A program made the position numbers and the translations under genes. The notes below the pieces were generated by a model. It was not told where the DNA came from and ran no database searches. It worked only from the letters and a program-made list of their open reading frames with translations. A stretch of DNA of 64,000 nt. It comes from Antedon mediterranea (taxonomy: Eukaryota; Echinodermata; Crinoidea; Comatulida; Antedonidae). The stretch's first letter is position 1, and each line of letters opens with the position of its first letter. This document shows, one piece after another, positions 19,260-28,652 of this stretch. Location of the stretch: the NCBI RefSeq assembly GCF_964355755.1, contig NC_092680.1:10891001-10955000 (forward strand), read 5' to 3'.

Positions 19260-22200
19260 ACAAGTTTTTTCGAAAATCACAAAATGGTCTAAAACGTCTT
19301 CAAATGCGATTTGAAGCTATTCTGTACACTTTGATGTTTTGTGTGAAAAAGTTTTGTCGAAATGCTCAAAATTGTCTAAAACGTTTTTAAATACGATATT
19401 AAGCTATTTTGTGATCTTTGATGTTTTTGTGTGAAAGGTTTTACCGAAATGCTCAAAATGGTCTAAAACGGTTTCTAATGCGATTTGAAGCTATTCTGTA
19501 CACTTTGAAGTTTTGTGTGAAAAAGTTTTCTCGAAATGCTCAAAATGGTCTAAAACGTTTTTATATACCATATTAAGCTATTTTGTGCACTTTGATGTTT
19601 TTTGTGAAAAGTTTTATCGGAATGCTCAAAATGGTCTAAAACGGTTTCTATTGTGATTTTAAGCACTTTGATGATTTTGTGTAACCAAGTTTCATCGAAA
19701 TGTACAACATGGTCTAAAACGTCTCCAAATGCGATTTGAAGCTATTCTAAGTACTTTTGTGTTTTTATGTTAACAAGTTTTTTCGAAAATCACAAAATGG
19801 TCTAAAACGTCTTCAACTGCGATTTGAAGCTATTCTGTACACTTTGATGTTTTGTGTGAAAAAGTTTTGTTGAAATGCTCAAGATGGTGTAAAACGTTTT
19901 TAAATACGATATTAAGCTATTTTGTGATCTTCGATGTTTTTGTGTGAAAAGTTTTATCGAAATGCTCAAAATGGTCTAAAACGGTTTCTAATGCGATTTG
20001 AAGCTATTCTGTACACTTTGAAGTTTTGTGTGAAAAAGTTTTCTCGAAATGCTCAAAATGGTCTAAAACGTTTTTATATACCATATTAAGCTATTTTGTG
20101 CACTTTGATGTTTTTTGTGAAAAGTTTTATCGAAATGCTCAAAATGGTCTAAAACGGTTTCTATTGTGATTTTAAGCACTTTGATGATTTTGTGTAACCA
20201 AGTTTCATCGAAATGTACAAAATGGTCTAAAACGTCTCCAAATGCGATTTGAAGCTATTCTAAGTACTTTTGTGTTTTTATGTTAACAAGTTTTTTCGAA
20301 AATCTCAAAATGGTCTAAAACGTCTTCAAATGCGATTTGAAGCTATTCTGTACACTTTGATGTTTTGTGTGAAAAAGTTTTGTCGAAATGCTCAAAATGG
20401 TCTAAAACGTTTTTAAATACGATATTAAGCTATTTTGTGATCTTTGATGTTTTTGTTTGAAAAGTTTTATCGAAATGCTCAAAATGGTCTAAAACGGTTT
20501 CTAATGCGATTTGAAGCTATTCTGTACACTTTGAAGTTTTGTGTGAAAAAGTTTTCTCGAAATGCTCAAAATGGTCTAAAACGTTTTTATATACCATATT
20601 AAGCTATTTTGTGCACTTTGATGTTTTTTGTGAAAAGTTTTATCGAAATGCTTAAAATGGTCTGTAAACTTTGAAGTTTTGTGTGAAAAGTTTTATCGAA
20701 ATGCTCAAAATGGTCTAAAACGGTTTCTAATGCGATTTGAAGCTATTTTGTGCACTTTGATGTTTTTTGTGAAAAGTTTTATCGAAATGCTCAAAATGGT
20801 CTAAAACGGTTTCTATTGTGATTTTAAGCACTTTGATGATTTTGTGTAACCAAGTTTCATCGAAATGTACAAAATGGTCTAAAACGTTTCCAAATGCGAT
20901 TTGAAGCTATTCTAAGTACTTTTGTGTTTTTATGTTAACAAGTTTTTTCGAAAATCACAAAATGGTCTAAAACGTCTTCAAATGCGATTTGAAGCTATTC
21001 TGTACACTTTGATGTTTTGTGTGAAAAAGTTTTGTCGAAATGCTCAAGATGGTGTAAAACGTTTTTAAATACGATATTAAGCTATTTTGTGATCTTTGAT
21101 GTTTTTGTGTGAAAAGTTTTATCGAAATGCTCAAAATGGTCTAAAACGGTTTCTAATGCGATTTGAAGCTATTCTGTACACTTTGAAGTTTTGTGTGAAA
21201 AAGTTTTCTCGAAATGCTCAAAATGGTCTAAAACGTTTTTATATACCATATTAAGCTATTTTGTGCACTTTGATGTTTTTTGTGAAAAGTTTTATCGAAA
21301 TGCTCAAAATGGTCTAAAACGGTTTCTATTGTGATTTTAAGCACTTTGATGATATTGTGTAACCAAGTTTCATTGAAATGTACGAATTGGTCTAAAACGT
21401 CTCCAAATGCGATTTGAAGCTATTCTAAGTACTTTTGTGTTTTTATGTTAACAAGTTTTTTCGAAAATCACAAAATGGTCTAAAACGTCTTCAAATGCGA
21501 TTTGAAGCTATTCTCTACACTTTGATGTTTTGTGTGAAAAAGTTTTCTCGAAATGTTCAAAATGGTCTAAAACGTTTTTAAATACGATATTAAGCTATTT
21601 TGTGATCTTTGATGTTTTTGTGTGAAAAGTTTTATCGAAATGCTCAAAATGGTCTAAAACGGTTTCTAATGCGATTTGAAGCTATTCTGTACACTTTTAA
21701 GTTTTGTGTGAAAGAGTTTTCTCGAAATGCTCAAAATGGTCTAAAACGTTTTTATATACCATATTAAGCTATTTTGTGCACTTTGATGTTTTTTGTGAAA
21801 AGTTTTATCGAAATGCTCAAAATGGTCTAAAATGGTTTCTATTGTGATTTTAAGCACTTTGATGATTTTGTGTAACCAAGTTTCATTGAAATGTACAACA
21901 TGGTCTAAAACGTCTCCAAATGCGATTTGAAGCTATTCTAAGTACTTTTGTGTTTTTATGTTAACAAGTTTATTCGAAAATCACAAAATGGTCTAAAACG
22001 TCTTCAAATGCGATTTGAAGCTATTCTGTACACTTTGATGTTTTGTGTGAAAAAGTTTTGTCGAAATGCTCAAAATGGTCTAAAACGTTTTTAAATACGA
22101 TATTAAGCTATTTTGTGATCTTTGATGTTTTTGTGTGAAAAGTTTTATCGAAATGCTCAAAATGGTCTAAAACGGTTTCTAATGCGATTTGAAGCTATTC

Positions 22201-22481
22201 TGTACACTTTGAAGTTTTGTGTGAAAAAGTTTTCTCGAAATGCTCAAAATGGTCTAAAACGTTTTTATATACCATATTAAGCTATTTTGTGCACTTTGAT
22301 GTTTTTTGTGAAAAGTTTTATCGAAATGCTCAAAATGGTCTAAAACGGTTTCTATTGTGATTTTAAGCACTTTGATGATTTTGTGTAACCAAGTTTCATC
22401 GAAATGTACAAAATGGTCTAAAACGTCTCCAAATGCGATTTGAAGCTATTCTAAGTACTTTTGTGTTTTTATGTTAACAAG

Positions 22482-22994
22482 TTTTTTCGAAAATCACAAA
22501 ATGGTCTAAAACGTCTTCAAATGCGATTTGAAGCTATTCTGTACACTTTGATGTTTTGTGTGAAAAAGTTTTGTCGAAATGCTCAAAATGGTCTAAAACG
22601 TTTTTAAATACGATATTAAGCTATTTTGTGATCTTTGATGTTTTTGTGTGAAAATTTTTATCGAAATGCTCAAAATCGTCTAAAACGGTTTCTAATGCGA
22701 TTTGAAGCTATTCTGTACACTTTGAAGTTTTGTGTGAAAAAGTTTTCTTGAAATGCTCAAAATGGTCTAAAACGTTTTTATATACCATATTAAGCTATTT
22801 TGTGCACTTTGATGTTTTTTGTGAAAAGTTTTATCGAAATGCTCAAAATGGTCTAAAACGGTTTCTATTGTGATTTTAAGCACTTTGATGATTTTGTGTA
22901 ACCAAGTTTCATCGAAATGTACCAAATGGTCTAAAACGTCTCCAAATGCGATTTGAAGCTATTCTAAGTACTTTTGTGTTTTTATGTTAACAAG
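22482..22994 (+). repeat. example 513-bp six-monomer unit of satellite C
   Basis: One complete a-b-c-d-e-f unit; the next unit starts at 22995, exactly 513 bp later. Monomer a contains the perfect dyad CTTCAAA-TGCGA-TTTGAAG (7-bp stem), and f has the same dyad with one mismatch. Monomer e is the short one, lacking ~9 bp. Confidence 0.93.
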
Positions 22995-24525
22995 TTTTTT
23001 CGAAAATCACAAAATGGTCTAAAACGTCTTCAAATGCGATTTGAAGCTATTCTGTACACTTTGATGTTTTGTGTGAAAAAGTTTTGTCGAAATGCTCAAA
23101 ATGGTCTAAAACGTTTTTAAATACGATATTAAGCTATTTTGTGATCTTTGATGTTTTTGTGTGAAAAGTTTTATCAAAATGCTCAAAATGGTCTAAAACG
23201 GTTTCTAATGCGATTTGAAGCTATTCTGTACACTTTGAAGTTTTGTGTGAAAAAGTTTTCTCGACATGCTCAAAATGGTCTAAAACGTTTTTATATACCA
23301 TATTAAGCTATTTTGTGCACTTTGATGTTTTTTGTGAAAAGTTTTATCGAAATGCTCGAAATGGTCTAAAACGGTTTCTATTGTGATTTTAAGCACTTTG
23401 ATGATTTTGTGTAACCAAGTTTCATCGAAATGTACAAAATGGTCTAAAACGTCTCCAAATGCGATTTTGAAGCTATTCTAAGTACTTTTGTGTTTTTATG
23501 TTAACAAGTTTTTTCGAAAATCACAAAATGGTCTAAAACGTCTTCAAATGCGATTTGAAGCTATTCTGTACACTTTGATGTTTTGTGTGAAAAAGTTTTG
23601 TCGAAATGCTCAAAATGGTCTAAAACGTTTTTAAATACGATATTAAGCTATTTTGTGATCTTTGATGTTTTTGTGTGAAAAGTTTTATCGAAATGCTCAA
23701 AATGGTCTAAAACGGTTTCTAATGCGATTTGAAGCTATTCTGTACACTTTGAAGTTTTGTGTGAAAAAGTCTTCTCGAAATGCTCAAAATGGTCTAAAAC
23801 GTTTTTATATACCATATTAAGCTATTTTGTGCACTTTGATGTTTTTTTGTGAAAAGTTTTATCGAAATGCTCAAAATGGTCTAAAACGGTTTCAATTGTG
23901 ATTTTAAGCACTTTGATGATTTTGTGTAACCAAGTTTCATCGAAATGTACCAAATGGTCTAAAACGTCTCCAAATGCGATTTGAAGCTATTCTAAGTACT
24001 TTTGTGTTTTTATGTTAACAAGTTTTTTCGAAAATCACAAAATGGTCTAAAACGTCTTCAAATGCGATTTGAAGCTATTCTGTACACTTTGATGTTTTGT
24101 GTGAAAAAGTTTTGTCGAAATGCTCAAAATGGTCTAAAACGTTTTTAAATACGATATTAAGCTATTTTGTGATCTTTGATGTTTTTGTTGAAAAGTTTTA
24201 TCGAAATGCTCAAAATGGTCTAAAACGGTTTCTAATGCGATTTGAAGCATTCTGTACACTTTGAAGTTTTGTGTGAAAAAGTTTTCTCGAAATGCTCAAA
24301 ATGGTCTAAAACGTTTTTATATACCATATTAAGCTATTTTGTGCACTTTGATGTTTTTTGTGAAAAGTTTTATCGAAATGCTCAAAATGGTCTAAAACGG
24401 TTTCTATTGTGATTTTAAGCACTTTGATGATTTTGTGTAACCAAGTTTCATCGAAATGTACAAAATGGTCTAAAACGTCTCCAAATGCGATTTGAAGCTA
24501 TTCTAAGTACTTTTGTGTTTTTATG

Positions 24526-24640
24526 TACTCATTGATGTTTTGTGTGAAAAAGTTTTGTCGAAATGCTCAAAATGGTCTAAAACGTTTTTAAATACGATAT
24601 TAAGCTATTTTGTCATCTTTGATGTTCTAAAACGTTTTTA
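24526..24640 (+). repeat. deletion-bearing satellite C variant, copy 1
   Basis: Two deletion junctions, TTTTTATGTACTC (loses the f/a boundary and most of a) and TTTGATGTTCTAAAACG (loses part of b and all of c), occur together here and again at 25361-25470, ~835 bp later. This indicates duplication of an already rearranged unit. Confidence 0.8.
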
Positions 24641-25360
24641 TATACCATATTAAGCTGTTTTGTGCACTTTGATGTTTTTTGTGAAAAGTTTTATCGAAAT
24701 GCTCAAAATGGTCTAAAACGGTTTCTATTGTGATTTTAAGCACTTTGATGATTTTGTGTAACCAAGTTTCATCGAAATGTACAAAATGGTCTAAAACGTC
24801 TCCAAATGCGATTTGAAGCTATTCTAAGTACTTTTGTGTTTTTATGTTAACAAGTTTTTTCGAAAATCACAAAATGGTCTAAAACGTCTTCAAATGCGAT
24901 TTGAAGCTATTCTGTACACTTTGATGTTTTGTGTGAAAAAGTTTGGTCGAAATGCTCAAAATGGTCTAAAACGTTTTTAAATACGATATTAAGCTATTTT
25001 GGTGATCTTTGATGTTTTTGTGTGAAAAGTTTTATCGAAATGCTCAAAATGGTCTAAAACGGTTTCTAATGCGATTTGAAGCAATTCTGTACACTTTGAA
25101 GTTTTGTGTGAAAAAGTTTTCTCGAAATGCTCAAAATGGTCTAAAACGTTTTTATATACCATATTAAGCTATTTTGTGCACTTTGATGTTTTTTGTGAAA
25201 AGTTTTATCGAAATGCTCAAAATGGTCTAAAACGGTTTCTATTGTGATTTTAAGCACTTTGATGATTTTGTGTAACCAAGTTTCATCGAAATGTACAAAA
25301 TGGTCTAAAACGTCTCCAAATGCGATTTGAAGCTATTCTAAGTACTTTTGTGTTTTTATG

Positions 25361-25470
25361 TACTCTTTGATGTTTTGTGTGAAAAAGTTTTGTCAAAATG
25401 CTCAAAATGGTCTAAAACGTTTTTAAATACGATATTAAGCTATTTTGTCATCTTTGATGTTCTAAAACGT
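25361..25470 (+). repeat. deletion-bearing satellite C variant, copy 2
   Basis: Same pair of deletion junctions as at 24526-24640, with one or two base differences (TACTCTTTG against TACTCATTG). Confidence 0.8.
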
Positions 25471-25975
25471 TTTTATATACCATATTAAGCTATTTTGTGC
25501 ACTTTGATGTTTTTTGTGAAAAGTTTTATCGAAATGCTCAAAATGGTCTAAAACGGTTTCTTTTGTGATTTTAAGCACTTTGATGATTTTGTGTAACCAA
25601 GTTTCATCGAAATGTACAAAATGGCCTAAAACGTCTCCAAATGCGATTTTGAAGCTATTCTAAGTACTTTTGTGTTTTTATGTTAACAAGTTTTTTCGAA
25701 AATCACAAAATGGTCTAAAACGTCTTCAAATGCGATTTGAAGCTATTCTGTACACTTTGATGTTTTGTGTGAAAAAGTTTTCTCGAAATGCTCAAGATGG
25801 TCTAAAACGTTTTTATATACCATATTAAGCTATTTTGTGCACTTTGATGTTTTTTGTGAAAAGTTTTATCGAAATGCTCAAAATGGTCTAAAACGGTTTC
25901 TATTGTGATTTTAAGCACTTTGATGATTTTGTGTAACCAAGTTTCATCGAAATGTACAAAATGGTCTAAAACGTC

Positions 25976-25983
25976 TCCAAATG
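25976..25983. repeat. left 8-bp target-site duplication (TCCAAATG) of foldback element
   Basis: TCCAAATG precedes the terminal GGGTATTGC and is repeated directly after GCAATACCC at the other end. The undisturbed satellite reads GTCTCCAAATGCGATTTG (monomer f), with a single copy. Confidence 0.92.
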
Positions 25984-27102
25984 GGGTATTGCTAAACCCC
26001 GCAAACCCCGCAAACCCCGCAAACCCCCGCAAACCTCCAAAAAAACATAGCAAACCCCACCGCACCAACATAAAAGTGATTGAATCATGTAGTGTACGAC
26101 CCACTGGGTATATCCATGTAAAAAAATTATTAAATTTCTACTGTTAACTACTTATTTTTGGGGTAAAACATCATTTTTTAGTAAAAAATGATTGCTAAAT
26201 CCCGCCAACCTCCTAAAAAACATAGCAAACCCCACCGAACCAACATAAAAGTGATTGAATCATGTAGTGTACGACCCACTGGGTATATCCATGTAAAAAA
26301 AATATTAAATTTCTACTGTTAACTACTTATTTTTGGGGTAAAACATCATTTTTTAGTAAAAAATGATTGCTAAACCCCGCAAACCTCCAAAAAAACATAG
26401 CAAACCTCATCGAACCAACATAAAAGTGATTGAATCATGTGGTGTATGCCCCACTGGATATACCCATGTAAAAAAAATATTAAATTTCTACTGTTAACTA
26501 CTTATTTTTGGGTAAAACATCATTTTTTAGTAAAAAATGATTGCTAAACCCCGCAAACCTAAAAAAAAACATAGCAAACCTCACCGAACCAACATAAAAG
26601 TGATTGAATCATGTAGTGACGACCCACTGGGTATATCCATGTAAAAAAAATATAAAATTTCTACTGTTAACTACTTATTTTTGGGGTAAAACATCATTTT
26701 TTGGTCAAAAATGATTGCTAAACCCCGCAAACCTCCAAAAAAACATGGCAAACCCCACCGAACCAACATAAAAGTGATTGAATCATGTAGTGTACGACAC
26801 ACTGGGTATATCCATGTAAAAAAATTATTAAATTTCTACTGTTAACTACTTATTTTTGGGGTAAAACATCATTTTTTAGTAAAAAATGATTGCTAAACCC
26901 CGCAAACCTCCAAAACAATATAGCAAACCCCACCGAACCAACATCAAAGTGATTGAATCATGTAGTATACGACCCACTGGGTATATCCATGTAAAAAAAA
27001 TATTAAATTTCTACTGTTAACTACTTATTTTTGGAGTAAAACATCATTTTTTAGTAAAAAATGATTGCTAAACCCCACAAACCTCCAAAAAAACATAGCA
27101 GA
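25984..27102 (+). repeat. left arm of foldback element, ~175-bp tandem units
   Basis: Unit starts are marked by AAAAAATGATTGCTAAA at 26188, 26363, 26537, 26711, 26886 and 27061 (spacing 174-175 bp), plus the terminal unit. Each contains AACATAAAAGTGATTGAATCATG and TTTCTACTGTTAACTACTTATTTTTGG. The last unit is cut off after ACATAGCA. Confidence 0.92.
26188..26322 (+). CDS. 44-codon mini-ORF of the foldback repeat unit (representative; function unknown)
   Basis: Each arm unit can encode a 44-residue peptide that starts at the unit boundary. It has a very basic start of the type MIAKPRKPPKKHSKPHRTN, then IKVIESCSVRPTGYIHVKK, ending NFYC. Here residues 5-7 are SRQ. Same-length frames occur at 26363-26497, 26711-26845 and 26886-27020; the unit at 26537 has a 1-bp frameshift and the last unit is truncated. 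The other arm carries the mirror copies on the minus strand. Observed changes include several replacements (P to S, R to Q, R to C, S to G), so purifying selection is not evident and the ORF may simply be hitch-hiking in the tandem repeat. Confidence 0.3.
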   Translation: MIAKSRQPPKKHSKPHRTNIKVIESCSVRPTGYIHVKKILNFYC

Positions 27103-27310
27103 AGTGGACCAACTGAAATGGAGCGGTATGTCAGAAGATGAACGAAACAATCATTACAAAAAGTATAAAGTATATCAGCCTAAAGACAAGACTCAAATAT
27201 CAAGGTCCACCAACGGTAAATTTGCAACTGTTAATCCATCATCAAACAGTGGGAAGAAAAAAAACCAAATTCATTCTAAGCGTGCTCATAAAACAATGAG
27301 GAAACCATAA
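27065..27310 (+). CDS. 81-codon lysine-rich ORF in the centre of the foldback element, unrecognised
   Basis: Open frame beginning in the last arm unit (TTG at 27065; first ATG at 27128) and running through unique centre sequence, with WSGMSEDERNNHYKKYKVY followed by a Lys/Asn/Ser-rich tail and a TAA stop. It is the only unique protein-like sequence in the element. It might be a fragment of a captured gene or a transposase remnant. A different frame of the same arm unit gives the MIAKPHKPP mini-ORF, which stops at an in-frame TGA. I recognise no domain and give no function. Confidence 0.25.
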   Translation: MLNPTNLQKNIAEVDQLKWSGMSEDERNNHYKKYKVYQPKDKTQISRSTNGKFATVNPSSNSGKKKNQIHSKRAHKTMRKP

Positions 27311-27498
27311 TCAAAGTCCATGTATATTGTAAAAAAAATGAACCAAAATATTAAATGTTGATGGCATTGATTATAAAGCAAACAGAGTTTTTTCAGATTT
27401 TTTTCTTTTTGTATTGTCATTTTTCTGTCATAAAGTCAAACACACTTTTTTAATGATAAAAACAGAACATTTTCAGGTGTCACATAATAAAGTATAAG
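27103..27498. other. unique central segment (loop) of foldback element
   Basis: Roughly 400 bp not repeated elsewhere in the window, AT-rich after the ORF stop. It forms the loop between the two inverted arms. Confidence 0.8.
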
Positions 27499-28644
27499 TA
27501 TCACTTTTATGTTGGTTCGGTGGGGTTTGCTATGTTGTTTTGGAGGTTTGCGGGGTTTAGCAATCATTTTTGACCAAAAAAATGATGTTTTACCCCAAAA
27601 ATAAGTAGTCAACAGTACAAAATTTAATATTTTTTTTACATGGATATACCCAGTTGGTTGTACACTACATTATTCAATCACTTTTATGTTGGTTCGGTGG
27701 GGTTTGCTATGTTTTTTTGGAGGTTTGCGGGGTTTAGCAATCATTTTTGACCAAAAAATGATGTTTTACTCCACAAATAAGTAGTTAACAGTAGAAATTT
27801 AATAATTTTTTTACATGGATATACCCAGTGGGTCGTACACTACATGATTCAATCACTTTTATGTTGGTTCGGTGGGGTTTGCCATGTTTTTTTGGAGGTT
27901 TGCGGGGTTTAGCAATCATTTTTGACCAAAAAATGATGTTTTACCCCAAAAATAAGTAGTAACAGTAGAAATTTTATATTTTTTTACATGGATATACCCA
28001 GTGGGTCGTATACTACATGATTCAATCACTTTTATGTTGGTTCGGTGGGGTTTGCTATGTTGTTTTGGAGGTTTGCGGGGTTTAGCAATCATTTTTTACT
28101 AAAAAATGATGTTTTACCCAAAAATAAGTAGTTAACAGTAGAAATTTAATATTTTTTTTACATGGGTATATCCAGTGGGGCATACACCACATGATTCAAT
28201 CACTTTTATGTTGGTTCGATGAGGTTTGCTATGTTTTTTTGGAGGTTTGCGGGGTTTAGCAATCATTTTTTACTAAAAAATGATGTTTTACCCCAAAAAT
28301 AAGTAGTTAACAGTAGAAATTTAATTTTTTTTTTACATGGATATACCCAGTGGGTCGTACACTACATAATTCAATCACTTTTATGTTGGTTCGGTGGGGT
28401 TTGCTATGTTTTTTTGGAGGTTTGCGGGATTTAGCAATCATTTTTTACTAAAAAATGATGTTTTACCCAAAAATAAGTAGTTAACAGTAGAAATTTAATA
28501 TTTTTTTTACATGGGTATATCCAGTGGGTCGTACACTACATGATTCAATCACTTTTATGTTGGTGCGGTGGGGTTTGCTATGTTTTTTTGGAGGTTTGCG
28601 GGGGTTTGCGGGGTTTGCGGGGTTTGCGGGGTTTAGCAATACCC
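27499..28644 (-). repeat. right arm of foldback element, inverted ~175-bp tandem units
   Basis: Mirror image of the left arm: AGCAATCAT unit boundaries at about 27565, 27742, 27916, 28090, 28264 and 28439, then the terminal GGGTTTGCGGGGTTTAGCAATACCC. It is slightly longer at its inner end than the left arm (it retains CACTTTTATGTTGGTTCGG). Units differ by a few substitutions from each other and from the left arm. Confidence 0.92.
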
Positions 28645-28652
28645 TCCAAATG
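28645..28652. repeat. right 8-bp target-site duplication (TCCAAATG) of foldback element
   Basis: TCCAAATG directly after GCAATACCC; the satellite monomer resumes as CGATTTGAAGCTATTCTAAG, in register with the left flank. Confidence 0.92.

Larger units (their letters stand above)
19260..25983 (+). repeat. satellite C main array, left part: 513-bp six-monomer higher-order repeat
   Basis: Homogeneous array of AT-rich 78-88 bp monomers sharing AAAATGGTCTAAAACG. Six types (here a-f) follow in fixed order. They are told apart after the core: a GTCTTCAAATGCG, b GTTTTTAAATACG, c GGTTTCTAATGCG, d GTTTTTATATACC, e GGTTTCTATTGTG, f GTCTCCAAATGCG. Lengths are 87, 87, 87, 86, 78 and 88 bp, total 513 bp. 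Irregularities: an extra partial set near 20650-20760, and two related rearranged units near 24526-24640 and 25361-25470. The array is interrupted at 25984 by the foldback element. Confidence 0.96.
25984..28644. mobile_element. foldback-type DNA transposon with tandem-repeat inverted arms, inserted in satellite C
   Basis: A 2,661-bp element with perfectly complementary ends beginning GGGTATTGCTAAACCCC, flanked by the 8-bp duplication TCCAAATG. Each ~1.1-kb arm has a terminal 9-bp minisatellite (GCAAACCCC)n and then six to seven ~175-bp tandem units, in opposite orientations in the two arms. The ~400-bp centre is unique. This is the architecture of Drosophila FB and sea urchin TU elements. An 8-bp duplication fits hAT-, P- or Zisupton-like transposases and excludes TA, TTAA and 3-bp target families. 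No transposase is encoded, so it must be moved in trans. The superfamily is unassigned. Confidence 0.9.

Noticed and set aside
25802-26147. Frames 25802-26104 (minus) and 25905-26147 (plus) crossing the foldback border
   Set aside because: They fuse satellite C to the transposon terminus, and the Phe/Ala/Gly or Asn/Pro repeats come from the (GCAAACCCC)n minisatellite; they are insertion artefacts.
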